Source: Lawsonibacter sp.
Lineage (GTDB): Bacteria; Bacillota; Clostridia; Oscillospirales; Oscillospiraceae
Length of the DNA: 53,335 nucleotides
Assembly (NCBI GenBank): GCA_022795855.1
Contig: JAAWHL010000007.1
Location: 1 to 53,335 of the forward strand
Direction: 5' to 3'
The notes under the pieces were generated by a model, which was given only the letters and a program-made list of their open reading frames with translations, was not told where the DNA came from and did no database searches. The position numbers and the translations under genes were made by a program. This document shows, piece after piece, positions 24,796-33,801 of the stretch; the stretch's first letter is position 1, and each line of letters starts with the position of its first letter.

Positions 24796-24827
24796 GGGTG
24801 ACGGGGCTGGTAACAGCCCCGTCACCC
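24796..24827 (-). terminator. 14-bp hairpin after the permease gene
   Basis: GGGTGACGGGGCTG (24796-24809) pairs perfectly with CAGCCCCGTCACCC (24814-24827) around GTAA. On the - strand it is followed by TCACTTAAAA. It may split the locus into an upstream deacylase-permease unit and a downstream pseudo-deacylase-M20 unit. Confidence 0.7.
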
Positions 24828-24876
24828 GGAACACAGCTTTCTGCGCAGCAGTATTCTTTTTTGCGCCTCCCGGTCC

Positions 24877-26208
24877 TCAGAACAGCATCGGCCCCACGAA
24901 GGCCCAGATGATGATATAGAGGATGGAAACGATAGACACGGCCCAGCCGCCCAGCAGCATGGCCTTCATGTCGGTGGAGCGGGCAGTGCCCATCACGGCA
25001 ATCATGTTTGCTCCGGGATAGATGGAGGAGGTGACGCGGGAACCGCAAATCAGAGCGATGGCCCACAGCTCCATAGGCAGACCGCAGATTTCAATGGAGG
25101 GCAGGAACATCTCGTGGGTCACGGTCAGCTGAGCCACCGCGCCGCCGTTGATGCCGAAGGAGCCCACCAGGGTGCCGATAATCATGGTCATGGTCTGGGT
25201 GGGCTCGCCCACCAGATTCAGGAACAGATTGCCCAGGGCCTGGAAGCCGCCGCCGGCGTCGATGACGTTCATCAGCAGCTCCAGGACAATGAAGATGACC
25301 CACATGCCGGCCGCGCTGCCGATGCCCTTGAAGAACTCCTTCAGCGCCTCATTGAGGCTGACGCCGCTGAAGACGACCATCACCAGGGCCAGAATGAACA
25401 TGACGGGGATGACATAGGCCATGCCGGCCTTCATCACAATGGCGTACACCACCAGAGCCAGGAAGGTGACCATAAAGGCGATGGCGGTGGTCCTCTCCTT
25501 GGGGGTGATTTCGGTGGCGGCCAGGTCGTCCTCCGCCAGCTCATAGGAGTACTTGCCCACAGTCTTTTTCTGGACATACAGGCCGCAGAAGAAGATGACC
25601 ACCAGCCAGATGATGCCGTAGGGCAGCGCGGCCCACAGCATCTGCTGGCCGTAGGTCAGCCCGGTAATAGCCATCAGGGTGACCACCGGGCCGGAGAAGG
25701 GGCCCCAAATCAGGCCGGTCTCACCGGCGGACTGGGACACGCAGCCCACGGTGTTGGGGGTCAGCCCAACCGCCGCCACGACGGGGATGATGACCGGGGC
25801 GATGATGGCGCAGCCGCCGGCCAGGGTGCCCAGCAGGCCGCAGATGACCACACAGCAAATCTCAATGGCGATAATGGCCTTTTTCTCGCTGTTTACGCCC
25901 ACGCCCTGGATAATCCAGTGGCACAGGGTTTTGGACACGCCGGTTTTGGTCATCACCGCGCCCACGCCGGTGCCCAGGGCGATAATCAGACCGATTTGGC
26001 CGATGGTGCTGTCCAGCGCCCCCGCAAAGGCGGAGCCGAACTCAATGATGCCGTTTCCGGTGAGGATACAGCCCACAATCACGCAGATCATCAGCGTGAC
26101 AAGCTGATTTATCTTCTCATTGAAGGCCAGGATGATATACAGGACCATTGGAATCAGCGCCAGCAGAGACGGCGCTTCTTTGATAATGCCCCATGCTCCC
26201 AGTTCCAT
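24877..26208 (-). CDS. IT-superfamily permease (NhaC/GntP-like) next to D-aminoacylase
   Basis: 443 residues, about 11-12 membrane helices in two similar halves. There are glycine- and serine-rich re-entrant regions: LAGGCAIIAPVIIPV followed by QSAGETGLIWGPFSG in the first half, and FGINGGAVAQL followed by GSRVTSSIYPGAN in the second. This is typical of the ion-transporter superfamily, which includes NhaC, GntP and other anion carriers. The exact family could not be fixed by eye. The gene begins 24 nt after the D-aminoacylase gene, so the likely substrate is an N-acyl-D-amino acid or a product of its hydrolysis. The start is ATG 26208 behind a GGGAGG-type site. Confidence 0.72.
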   Translation of the reverse strand: MELGAWGIIKEAPSLLALIPMVLYIILAFNEKINQLVTLMICVIVGCILTGNGIIEFGSAFAGALDSTIGQIGLIIALGTGVGAVMTKTGVSKTLCHWIIQGVGVNSEKKAIIAIEICCVVICGLLGTLAGGCAIIAPVIIPVVAAVGLTPNTVGCVSQSAGETGLIWGPFSGPVVTLMAITGLTYGQQMLWAALPYGIIWLVVIFFCGLYVQKKTVGKYSYELAEDDLAATEITPKERTTAIAFMVTFLALVVYAIVMKAGMAYVIPVMFILALVMVVFSGVSLNEALKEFFKGIGSAAGMWVIFIVLELLMNVIDAGGGFQALGNLFLNLVGEPTQTMTMIIGTLVGSFGINGGAVAQLTVTHEMFLPSIEICGLPMELWAIALICGSRVTSSIYPGANMIAVMGTARSTDMKAMLLGGWAVSIVSILYIIIWAFVGPMLF

Positions 26209-26232
26209 AAATAATTTCCTCCCTTTTTCTGT

Positions 26233-27822
26233 TTATTCTCTGCGCAGAAGAACCGCTCCCTCTCGCTTCTCGGTCAGTTTGCCCTGATACAGGGCGAACT
26301 GGCCGTTGACGATGACATAGGGGATTCCCGACGGGCGGACCTTGGAATCCATGAAGGTCGAATGGCTTGTAATCTCCTCCGGGTGGAAGACCGTCAGGTC
26401 GGCGGCCGCCCCCTCCCGGATTACGCCCCGGTCCCGGAGGCCCAGCACGGCGGCCGGCAGGCCGGACACCTTGTACACCGCGTCCTCCAGCGGCATCAGC
26501 TTCTTCTCCCGCACAATCTGGAAGAACTGGGGGAAGGTGCCAAAGCTGCGGGGATGGGGGTTGGTGGGGGTGTACTTGGGGTCGTAGGACATGGCGTAGC
26601 CGTCGCTGCCCACGCTGATGAACATCTGGGACATGATATTCATCATGTCCTCCTCGTTGATGCAGAAATAGACGCACTTCACGCAGGTGGAGCAGTCATG
26701 CAGCACCCGAATCACCGTATCCACCGGGGACATGCCGAATTCCCGGGCCAGCTCGCTGATATACTTCCCCTCGTACTCCGGGCGATAGCCCTGCGTGCTG
26801 GTGACGCGGATGGTGTCGGGACCGCCGCGGTTCTCCATCTCCTGGGCAATCTCCTCGCAGAGGGTGCCCTCGCGGGTCTCCAGGCGCTTCATCATGGCGC
26901 CCTGGCCGCCGGCGTGGGACCAGTGGGGCAGCAGCGCGGTGAGAGAGGTGCTGCTGGCCGTATAGGGGTACTGGTCGCAGTGGATGTTCAGCCCCTCCGC
27001 CTGCGCGCCGGTAATCTTTTTCAGCAGCTCATCGCTTCTCCCCCACTGGGGCTTCCCCATCAGCTTCAGGTGGGAAATCTCCAGGTGGACGCCGGACTGA
27101 CGGGTGATATCCAGCATCTCGTCCAGCGCCTCGAAAATCCGGGGGCCCTCGCTGCGCATATGGACGGTGAGAATGGCGCCGTGCTTTTTAATCACCTTGG
27201 CCAGCTCCACCAGCTCCTCCTTGGCGCTGAAGGCGCTGGGGGGATAAATCAGCCCAAGGCTCATGCCGAAGGCGCCCCTGGACAGCTCCCGGTCCAGCAG
27301 GGCCTTCAGCTGCTCCATCTCCCCATCGCTGGGGGCCCGGTTGACAAACCCCATCACCGCCAGACGCAGGGTCCCATGCCCCACCAGCATTCCGCAGTTG
27401 TTGACCGCCCCGTGTGCCTTGACCGCCTGGGCGTAGTCCGTCACCGACATCTGGGCCACCTTTTTGCCGTACAGGGGCAGCTCCAGATTGGAGGCGAAAT
27501 ACTCCTCCAGCTCGCCGATATGCTCCGGCGTGGCCGGCAGGCAGGAGATGCCGCAGTTGCCCGCAATCTCGGTGGTGACCCCCTGGGTGAGCTTGCATTC
27601 CGCCGTATAGTCCACCAGCGGCGAGGCGTCCGAGTGGGAGTGGATGTCGATAAAGCCCGGAGCTACCACGTGCCCTGAGATGTCCACCGCCTCCCGGGCC
27701 TCGCCGGCAGGCTCCGCCGTGATTTTGGCAATTTTCCCGTCCCGGATGCACACGTTCGCCGGGTAGGGCTTGGCCCGGGTTCCGTCCACAACCAAACCGC
27801 CCGATAATACCAGATCGTACAT
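26233..27822 (-). CDS. N-acyl-D-amino-acid deacylase (D-aminoacylase)
   Basis: 529-residue amidohydrolase-superfamily enzyme that hydrolyses N-acyl-D-amino acids. All known metal and catalytic positions of the Alcaligenes-type enzyme can be matched: HxH in PGFIDIHSHSDA, the cysteine in EIAGNCGISC, His in ILTVHMRSEG, His in LEISHLKLMG, and the catalytic Asp in VGSDGYAMSYDP. The C-terminal small beta domain rejoins the N-terminal strands. The start is ATG 27822 with GGAGG at 27831-27835; the ATG 15 nt upstream lacks spacing. It is the first gene of the D-amino-acid locus, behind a long leader of about 460 nt. Confidence 0.92.
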   Translation of the reverse strand: MYDLVLSGGLVVDGTRAKPYPANVCIRDGKIAKITAEPAGEAREAVDISGHVVAPGFIDIHSHSDASPLVDYTAECKLTQGVTTEIAGNCGISCLPATPEHIGELEEYFASNLELPLYGKKVAQMSVTDYAQAVKAHGAVNNCGMLVGHGTLRLAVMGFVNRAPSDGEMEQLKALLDRELSRGAFGMSLGLIYPPSAFSAKEELVELAKVIKKHGAILTVHMRSEGPRIFEALDEMLDITRQSGVHLEISHLKLMGKPQWGRSDELLKKITGAQAEGLNIHCDQYPYTASSTSLTALLPHWSHAGGQGAMMKRLETREGTLCEEIAQEMENRGGPDTIRVTSTQGYRPEYEGKYISELAREFGMSPVDTVIRVLHDCSTCVKCVYFCINEEDMMNIMSQMFISVGSDGYAMSYDPKYTPTNPHPRSFGTFPQFFQIVREKKLMPLEDAVYKVSGLPAAVLGLRDRGVIREGAAADLTVFHPEEITSHSTFMDSKVRPSGIPYVIVNGQFALYQGKLTEKREGAVLLRRE

Positions 27823-27939
27823 TGCTGATTCCTCCATCTTCCATTTATTTGTTCCGTTCCGTAACAGAGAACATCCAATCCTATTTGGTTTCTTTGCTGA
27901 TTATCTCCAGATACTTTGCCCGGGCAGACCTGGTTGCAT

Positions 27940-28068
27940 TCACCAGCGGTTTGGCCGATGTGCCAAAATCAAGAGCAGCTTTTCGTGTACGTGGTGTACC
28001 GGGTTGCTCTGCGTTAAATGGGCTTTTCCAATCATGCACAGGTGCGGTCCGGGCTTTAGTTCCGTCAT
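27940..28068 (-). CDS. possible 42-codon leader ORF before D-aminoacylase
   Basis: An ATG at 28068 preceded by AAAGGAGG (28073-28080) opens a 42-codon frame. It contains a VHHVHEK segment, a hydrophobic LLLILA stretch, and a final RPNRW. The spacing of about 4-5 nt is short and no homologue is recognised. The frame lies inside the long leader between the promoter at 28296-28324 and the deacylase start. A second overlapping frame (27881-28324) without a ribosome site is judged spurious. Apart from this frame the 27823-28295 interval shows no clear gene and is noticeably AT-richer than its surroundings. Confidence 0.25.
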   Translation of the reverse strand: MTELKPGPHLCMIGKAHLTQSNPVHHVHEKLLLILAHRPNRW

Positions 28069-28295
28069 GCCGCCTCCTTTCCTTGGGTGGTTGGCATAGC
28101 CTCAAAGGGCCATGAGACAATTTGTAAAATAAAAAAGCGCACCAACACAAATGAACAGGAGCCCTCCTATCCACTCTGCCAGTACACTCTACTACTTTTG
28201 GTGGGAAGGACATTTCTGATTTCCCACCACATAATAAAATGCTGATATGGAAAAACGCCGGGTGCATTCTACAAACTGCTGTAAAATTTGCTTTA

Positions 28296-28324
28296 ATTTT
28301 ACATGATTTTATCCCATTTGTCAA
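28296..28324 (-). promoter_or_regulatory. promoter of the D-aminoacylase operon
   Basis: On the - strand TTGACA (28319-28324), 17-nt spacer, TAAAAT (28296-28301). Transcription would start near 28289, about 465 nt before the deacylase start codon, leaving an unusually long leader. Confidence 0.7.
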
Positions 28325-28429
28325 CTGGTATTTTCATAAAAGTGCCTGCCCGGGCCGGCTTGGCCCGGAACCTAACGCCGTCTCCCGCCCCTCCCGCATT
28401 CCGGTCCGCGCCGCCGGGGCCGCAAAGCA

Positions 28430-28470
28430 AAACCCTCCGTAATTTTTCTACAAAAAATTACGGAGGGTTT
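28430..28470 (-). terminator. strong terminator of the liv operon
   Basis: An 18-bp A/T-ended stem: AAACCCTCCGTAATTTTT (28430-28447) pairs with 28453-28470 around CTACA. T-runs border the GC core on both strands, so it may work in both directions. It lies about 20 nt past the livF stop. Confidence 0.9.
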
Positions 28471-28491
28471 TTACCGGGCAGCAGAACGCCG

Positions 28492-29190
28492 TCAGCTCCC
28501 CAGATAGGCCTTTTTTACGGCCTCGTTGGCCAGCAGCTCCCTGCCGGGGCCGGTGAGGGTGATTTTGCCTGTTTCCAGGACATAGCCCAGGTCGGCGGTA
28601 TGCAGGGCCATATTGGCGTTCTGCTCAATGAGCAGAACGGTGACGCCCTGCCGGTTAATCTCCCGGATAATCTCAAAAATGCCCTTGACCACCAACGGGG
28701 CCAGGCCCAGGGAGGGCTCGTCCATCATGATGATTTTGGGGCGGGACATCAGGGCCCGGCCCACGGCCAGCATCTGCTGCTCACCGCCGGACAGGGTGCC
28801 CGCCGCCTGCCAGGAGCGCTCCTTCAGCCGGGGAAACAGGTCGTAGACCCACTTCAGGTCCTCGCTCAGGTCGTCCGAGCGGAGATATGCGCCGATTTTC
28901 AGATTCTCCAGCACCGTCAGGTCGGGGAACACCCGCCGCCCCTCGGGCACCAGGGTGATGCCCTTGGAGACAATCTGGTCCGGGGAAAGGGCGGTGATAT
29001 CCTCCCCCTGGAGGTGGATGCGGCCGGAGGCAGGCTTCACCAGCCCCGCCACCGTGCGCAGGGTGGTGGACTTGCCCGCGCCGTTGGCCCCAATCAGGGT
29101 GACAATCTGCCTCTCGGGCACCTGAAAGGTGATTCCCTTGACGGCCTCGATGCCGCCGTAGCTGACCTTCAGATTATCAATTCTCAGCAT
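28492..29190 (-). CDS. livF: branched-chain amino acid ABC transporter, ATPase LivF
   Basis: 232-residue ABC ATPase. Walker A is GANGAGKST, the signature is LSGGEQQ, and Walker B with the catalytic Glu is IIMMDEPSLGLAP. The short length and the VPEGRRVFPDLTVLENL segment mark it as LivF rather than LivG. It energises uptake of branched-chain amino acids or similar hydrophobic amino acids. Its start overlaps the end of livG by 14 nt. It is the last gene of livKHMGF and is followed by the terminator at 28430-28470. Confidence 0.93.
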   Translation of the reverse strand: MLRIDNLKVSYGGIEAVKGITFQVPERQIVTLIGANGAGKSTTLRTVAGLVKPASGRIHLQGEDITALSPDQIVSKGITLVPEGRRVFPDLTVLENLKIGAYLRSDDLSEDLKWVYDLFPRLKERSWQAAGTLSGGEQQMLAVGRALMSRPKIIMMDEPSLGLAPLVVKGIFEIIREINRQGVTVLLIEQNANMALHTADLGYVLETGKITLTGPGRELLANEAVKKAYLGS

Positions 29191-30025
29191 CGTCTGCCAC
29201 CCCCAAATATGCCTCGATGACCCGCGGATTGTTCTGCACCTCGCCGGGCGTGCCCTGGGCGATCAGCCGGCCGAAGTCCAGGACATAAATGCGGTCGGAA
29301 ATCTGCATCACCAGGTCCATGTGGTGTTCAATCATGAAAATGGACAGGCCGTACTCCCCCCGTATCTGCTTGATAAAGCCGGTCAGCTCCTGGGTCTCCT
29401 GGGGGTTCATGCCGGCGGCCGGCTCGTCCAGCAGCAGCAGGCTGGGCCCGGTGGCCAGCGCCCGGGCAATCTCCAGCCGGCGCTGAAGGCCGTAGGGCAG
29501 GCTGCCCGCCGTCTCGTCCTTCAGATGGTCCAGCCCCTGCTCCTCCAGCAGGGCCATGGCCTCCCGGCGCATCCGCTGCTCCTCGGCGCGGCTGAGGCGG
29601 AAGGCGGCGGAGAACACGTTATGCTTGGCCCGCATGTGCTTGGCAATCAGCACGTTTTCAAACACCGTCAGGGCGGAGAACAGGCGGATGTTCTGAAAGG
29701 TGCGGGCAATGCCCAGCTGGGTGATTTTGTCGGGGGAAGGGGCCCGCTTCTGGGTGTACTTCCCCTTGTTCTCCCCCTGATAGAGCTTTTCCATCTTGCC
29801 CTGGGGGTAGTTCTCCACCATGGGCCGGCCCAGGAAATCCACCCGGCCGTTGGTGGGCTCGTACACGCCGGTGACGCAGTTGAAGGCGGTGGTCTTGCCC
29901 GCGCCGTTGGGTCCAATCAGGGCCACAATCTCCCCCCGGCCCACGTCCAGGGTCAGATTGTTCACCGCCACCACGCCGCCGAACTGCATGGTGACATTTT
30001 CAATATGGAGGACGTTTTCGCTCAT
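29177..30025 (-). CDS. livG: branched-chain amino acid ABC transporter, ATPase LivG
   Basis: 282-residue ABC ATPase. Walker A is GPNGAGKTTAFN. The Q-loop region is followed by the LivG-specific insertion carrying TQLGIARTFQNIRLF. The signature region is LPYGLQRRLEIARALA, Walker B is LLLLDEPAAGMNP, and the tail contains DFGRLIAQGTP. The frame opens at 30067 but the start is ATG 30025 with AAAGGAGG upstream. Start and livM stop overlap as ATGA. The 14-nt overlap with livF shows tight coupling. Confidence 0.93.
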   Translation of the reverse strand: MSENVLHIENVTMQFGGVVAVNNLTLDVGRGEIVALIGPNGAGKTTAFNCVTGVYEPTNGRVDFLGRPMVENYPQGKMEKLYQGENKGKYTQKRAPSPDKITQLGIARTFQNIRLFSALTVFENVLIAKHMRAKHNVFSAAFRLSRAEEQRMRREAMALLEEQGLDHLKDETAGSLPYGLQRRLEIARALATGPSLLLLDEPAAGMNPQETQELTGFIKQIRGEYGLSIFMIEHHMDLVMQISDRIYVLDFGRLIAQGTPGEVQNNPRVIEAYLGVADDAEN

Positions 30026-31233
30026 TGCGCCCCCTCCTTTCCGGCCTTCCGGGGCCGTTTTTTCCACAAATCGGGCAGCTCCTTATCCCCCATGATGCCG
30101 CGGCGGAAGAAAAGCACCACAATCATGATGACGATGGAGAACACCACCATGCGGAACCCGGCCCGGAGGAAGGGCACCTGGAACGTGCCGATGGTCATGG
30201 TCTCGTCCAGGAACCGCAGCCACCACTCCGAGCAGGCCACATACAGGAATGTGGCGATGATGCTGCCCGAGATGGATCCAATGCCGCCGATGACCACAAT
30301 CAGCAGAATCTCGTAGGTCATGGTGGTGGTGTACACCTTGGCCTGGGCGTTGTTGACAAACATGGCGAACAGCGCCCCGCTGACCCCCGCGAAGAAGGCG
30401 GAGATGCAGAAGGAGAGCAGCTTGTGCCGGGCCAGGTTGATGCCCATGGCCTCGGCGGCAATTTCGTCCTCCCGGATGGCCTTGAAGGCCCGGCCGTAGG
30501 AGGAGTTAATCAGCATGACAATCACGGTGATGCACACAATGGCCACCAGGAAAGGAACGAAGGTGGACAGGCGGAACGCCACCTTGCCGTCCGCGCCGGT
30601 GATGTTGAAGCTGGAGAAGGTGGGAAAGCCCTGAATCATATTGGCGCCGTTAGTGATGGGCCCCAGGGCCTGCCACTGGAAGACGGCGCGGATGATTTCG
30701 GCAAAGCCCAGGGTGGCGATGGCCAGGTAATCCCCCTTCAGCCGCAGCACCGGCAGGCCGATGAGGCAGGCCGCCAGAGCGGCCACACAGCCGGCCAGAA
30801 TGATGGCTGTCAGCACACCCAGCACCAGGCTGACCGCGCCTCCGGCGCCGCCGGTGCCGAAGAGGGCCCCAAATATATCCTGGAAGGAGAATTTGATGGC
30901 CGAGCCGCCGAAGAGGTAGTACACCGCGTCCTTGCCGGCGGCGGGGACGGTGAAAATGGCGTAGGTGTAAGCGCCCAGCAGCATGAAGCCCGCCTGCCCC
31001 AGGGAGAACAGGCCGGTAAAGCCGTTGAGCAGGTTCATGGACACCGCCGCCAGGGAGTAGACCGCGCCCTTCTTCAGCACGCTGAACAGCTGGCTGGTGG
31101 GCCTGAGGACGCCGGGGACCATCTCCTTGGGCAGGAAGGTGCTGACATTTTCCAGCACAATGACGGCCAGCAGCACCAGCGCTGCGGCCAGAAGGGCGGT
31201 ATAGGCGCCCTTTCGGTTCTTCTTTTCTATCAT
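30022..31233 (-). CDS. livM: branched-chain amino acid ABC transporter, permease LivM
   Basis: 403 residues with about ten membrane helices. The LivM hallmarks are NLLNGFTGLFSLGQAGFMLLGAY near the first third and GLPVLRLKGDYLAIATLGFAEI in the middle, the loop that contacts the ATPases. SYGRAFKAIREDEIAAEAMGI follows in the second half. The start ATG 31233 has AAAGGAGG upstream; the end overlaps livG by 4 nt. Confidence 0.92.
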   Translation of the reverse strand: MIEKKNRKGAYTALLAAALVLLAVIVLENVSTFLPKEMVPGVLRPTSQLFSVLKKGAVYSLAAVSMNLLNGFTGLFSLGQAGFMLLGAYTYAIFTVPAAGKDAVYYLFGGSAIKFSFQDIFGALFGTGGAGGAVSLVLGVLTAIILAGCVAALAACLIGLPVLRLKGDYLAIATLGFAEIIRAVFQWQALGPITNGANMIQGFPTFSSFNITGADGKVAFRLSTFVPFLVAIVCITVIVMLINSSYGRAFKAIREDEIAAEAMGINLARHKLLSFCISAFFAGVSGALFAMFVNNAQAKVYTTTMTYEILLIVVIGGIGSISGSIIATFLYVACSEWWLRFLDETMTIGTFQVPFLRAGFRMVVFSIVIMIVVLFFRRGIMGDKELPDLWKKRPRKAGKEGAQ

Positions 31234-31248
31234 CTGACCGCGCCTCCT

Positions 31249-32124
31249 TTATACCTTGTCGGTGATTTTCTCACCGAACAGACCGGTGGGCTTGAACAGC
31301 AGCACCAGAATCAGGATAGCAAAGGTGAAGGCGTCGGAGAAGACGGTGAAGTCGGTGCCCTTGACAATGTTCTCGCAGATGCCGATGAGGAACCCGCCCA
31401 CCACCGCGCCGGGGACCGAGCCGATGCCGCCGAACACCGCCGCCACAAAGGCCCGCAGGCCGGGCAGCGCGCCGGCGGTGGGGGTGATGGCGGGGAAATT
31501 GGTGAAGTAGAGCATGGAGCCGATGGCCGCCAGGGCCGAGCCGATGATGAAGGTGGCGGAGATGACGGAGTTAATCTTGATGCCCATCAGCTGGCTGGTC
31601 TCGAAATCCTTGGCCACCGCCCGCATGGCCATGCCCACCTTGGTACGGTTAATCAGCTGCTGAAGGGCCAGCACCAGCGCCAGCACCAGGAAGGGGGTCA
31701 GTATGGTGACCCACTTGGTGGGCGTGCCGGCGATGGTTACGGTGTCGGACAGGAAAGGGATGGTGGGATAGGTCATGGGCTGGCCGCCAGTGATATAGGT
31801 GGCGGTGTTCTGAATTAAGTAGCTGACGCCGATGGCGGAAATCATCACCGACATGCGGGGGGCGGAGCGCAGGGGCTTGTAGGCCGCCCGCTCGATGCAG
31901 AAGCCCAAGGCCACCGTCAGCACCAGCACCAGGGGCAGGGAGAGGTACAGCGGCAGGGCGGCGGTCAGATAGATGCCCGCCAGGCCGGCCACCATGAACA
32001 CATCGCCGTGGGCAAAGTTAATCAGGCGCAGGATACCGTATACCATGGTGTAGCCGATGGCAATCAGGGCATACTGCCCGCCCACGGAGATGCCGGACAG
32101 GAAAATGGAAATGATAAATTCCAC
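31249..32124 (-). CDS. livH: branched-chain amino acid ABC transporter, permease LivH
   Basis: 291-residue permease with about eight helices. It starts VEFIISIFLSGISVGGQYAL and carries GYTMVYGILRLINFAHGDVF, the standard LivH motif, plus FGGIGSVPGAVVGGFLIG near the C-terminus. The open frame extends to 32304, but that upstream part would be translated hairpin and repeat sequence. The start is GTG 32124, with AAAGGAGG placed 7 nt before it. It is preceded by a MITE-like fragment and a long hairpin that separate it from livK. Confidence 0.92.
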   Translation of the reverse strand: MEFIISIFLSGISVGGQYALIAIGYTMVYGILRLINFAHGDVFMVAGLAGIYLTAALPLYLSLPLVLVLTVALGFCIERAAYKPLRSAPRMSVMISAIGVSYLIQNTATYITGGQPMTYPTIPFLSDTVTIAGTPTKWVTILTPFLVLALVLALQQLINRTKVGMAMRAVAKDFETSQLMGIKINSVISATFIIGSALAAIGSMLYFTNFPAITPTAGALPGLRAFVAAVFGGIGSVPGAVVGGFLIGICENIVKGTDFTVFSDAFTFAILILVLLFKPTGLFGEKITDKV

Positions 32125-32211
32125 AAGAAAACCTCCTTTATCTGTAACAGGGATCAGGGCTGTCTCGAAAAAGGCCCGGGAAGTCTCTTTCGAGGCAGCC
32201 CCGCCGGAGTT

Positions 32212-32272
32212 GGAGCCTGTATTCCCGCCGGAACGGGCGGCCGGTCCGGGGACCGCCTGCGGATACAGCTCC
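32212..32272. mobile_element. short MITE-like repeat E3 (ends only)
   Basis: GGAGCCTGTATTCC (32212-32225) and GGATACAGCTCC (32261-32272) are an imperfect inverted pair matching the ends of E1, with only about 35 bp between them. It looks like an internal deletion derivative, sitting between livK and livH. Confidence 0.55.
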
Positions 32273-32286
32273 TTATGCCGGGGACC

Positions 32287-32322
32287 GCCGCTTGGCGAGA
32301 GCACAGGCTCTCGCCAAGCGGC
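32287..32322 (-). terminator. 16-bp intercistronic hairpin between livK and livH
   Basis: GCCGCTTGGCGAGAGC (32287-32302) pairs perfectly with GCTCTCGCCAAGCGGC (32307-32322) around ACAG. No U-run follows. Such hairpins after a binding-protein gene commonly stabilise or partially terminate the transcript so that the binding protein is made in excess; that role is inferred here. Confidence 0.7.
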
Positions 32323-32348
32323 AGGAAATTCAGCTGCGGGCGGGGAAA

Positions 32349-33557
32349 TTACTTCGCGGTCTGGACCGTGGCCAGCTCCCAGGCGCCGTCGTTGGTGGAA
32401 TGCTTGATATAGGCGGTGTCGCGCACGGCGTCGCCCACGCTGTCAAAGGCGATGGAGCCGGACACGCCGTCATAGGTCACGCCGCCCAGCGCGGCCTTGA
32501 TGTCGGCGGGGTCCGCGGAGCCGGCGGCCTTGATGGCCTCCAAGGCCACATAGTAGGCGTCGTAGCCCATGGCGGTGACGGCCGCGATGGTGTCGTTGCC
32601 GCCGTTGGAGTCCTTGGCCACGGAGTTGGAGTTGATATAGTTCTTGATGCCCTCGTCAAACTGAGGCGCGCCGCCCTCCTGGTAGAAGGTGGAGACATAC
32701 AGCTGGATGTCGGTGCCCTTGGCGGCGTCCAGGACCATGTTGTCGTCCAGGGTGTCGGAGCCCAGGATGGGGGCGGTGATGCCCAGGGAGGAGGCCTGGG
32801 AGATAATCTGGGTGGCGTAGGCGATGGACACGGGGGTGAAGATGATGTCCGCGCCCTCGGCCTTGGCCTTGTTCAGGTAGGAGTTGAAGTCGGAGTTGTT
32901 GGTGGGGAAGGTGTCCTTGATGACTCTGCCGTCAAAGCACTGCTCAAAGAAGGCAATCAGGCCCTGGTCGTACTCGTTGCCCGCCTCGCCCAGGCAGTAG
33001 GCCACCTTGGCGTCAAACTCCTCCATGGCAAAGCTGGCCAGGACCTGGGCCTGGAAATTGTCCAGGAAGCAGATGCGGAAGTAGTGGTCGTTGCCGGCGG
33101 TGACGTTGGGGTTGGTGCAGGTCACGCCCATAGCGGCCACGCCCGCCTCCTTGAAGGTGTCGCTGGCGGCCATGGACACGCCGGAGCCGTAGGAGCCCAG
33201 CACCAGGGCCACGTCCTGGGCCACCAGGTTGGCGGCGGCGGAGGGGGCCTTGTCGGTGGTGGAGCCGTTGTCGGAGATGACCAGCTCCACGGTGTAGGTC
33301 TCGCCGCCCACCTCCACGGTGGGGGTCTCGGCGTTGGCGAACTGCATCCCCAGGGTCTCCTTCTTGCCGCCGGAGGCGGAGTCGCCGGACATGGGCTCGA
33401 AGACGCCGATCTTAATCACCTTGCCGCCGGAGGCGGCGGGGGTGGGGGCGCTTCCGGGATTGCCGGTTCCGGAGCTGGCGGGCGTGCCGCTGGAGCAGCC
33501 GGCCAGAGCGCCCAGCATCAGGGACGCGGACAGCGCAAAAGCAAGGAACTTTTTCAT
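32349..33557 (-). CDS. livK: branched-chain amino acid ABC transporter, substrate-binding lipoprotein LivK-like
   Basis: 402 residues. A lipoprotein signal peptide ends at the lipobox LAGC (Cys near 21). A Gly/Ser/Pro/Thr-rich linker to about residue 45 and a type-I periplasmic-binding-protein fold follow (IKIGVFEPMSGDSASGG, ISDNGSTTDKA, GSYGSGVSMAA). Preference for Leu/Ile/Val cannot be read from sequence; related proteins bind other amino acids. First gene of the operon, behind the promoter at 33645-33673, with an AAGGAG-type site before ATG. Confidence 0.9.
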   Translation of the reverse strand: MKKFLAFALSASLMLGALAGCSSGTPASSGTGNPGSAPTPAASGGKVIKIGVFEPMSGDSASGGKKETLGMQFANAETPTVEVGGETYTVELVISDNGSTTDKAPSAAANLVAQDVALVLGSYGSGVSMAASDTFKEAGVAAMGVTCTNPNVTAGNDHYFRICFLDNFQAQVLASFAMEEFDAKVAYCLGEAGNEYDQGLIAFFEQCFDGRVIKDTFPTNNSDFNSYLNKAKAEGADIIFTPVSIAYATQIISQASSLGITAPILGSDTLDDNMVLDAAKGTDIQLYVSTFYQEGGAPQFDEGIKNYINSNSVAKDSNGGNDTIAAVTAMGYDAYYVALEAIKAAGSADPADIKAALGGVTYDGVSGSIAFDSVGDAVRDTAYIKHSTNDGAWELATVQTAK

Positions 33558-33644
33558 TCTGTTTACTCCTTTTTTTCAATAGTTTGGGAACAAATCCGGC
33601 GGCGGTGTCTCCAAAGGGAAAACACTTGTGCGCGGATAAATTTT

Positions 33645-33673
33645 ATTATACCCTCGCTCCCGGCAAAATGCAA
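33645..33673 (-). promoter_or_regulatory. promoter of the liv operon
   Basis: On the - strand TTGCAT (33668-33673), 17-nt spacer, TATAAT (33645-33650). Transcription would start about 80 nt before livK. Confidence 0.82.
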
Positions 33674-33801
33674 TACGGCAGTGCATAATAAAATAGACAA
33701 AATTGCAGAACCCAAAAAAGCGCTCCCATGCAAAAGGGAAAAATTGGGGGCGAAGCAGAGCCGCCCCGCGGCGGCGGCGGGCGGATTCGGGGGATTTTCT
33801 G

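Noticed and set aside
27881-28324. 147-codon - strand frame upstream of D-aminoacylase
   Set aside because: No ribosome site, starts within the promoter -35 box, and the translation shows no family features.
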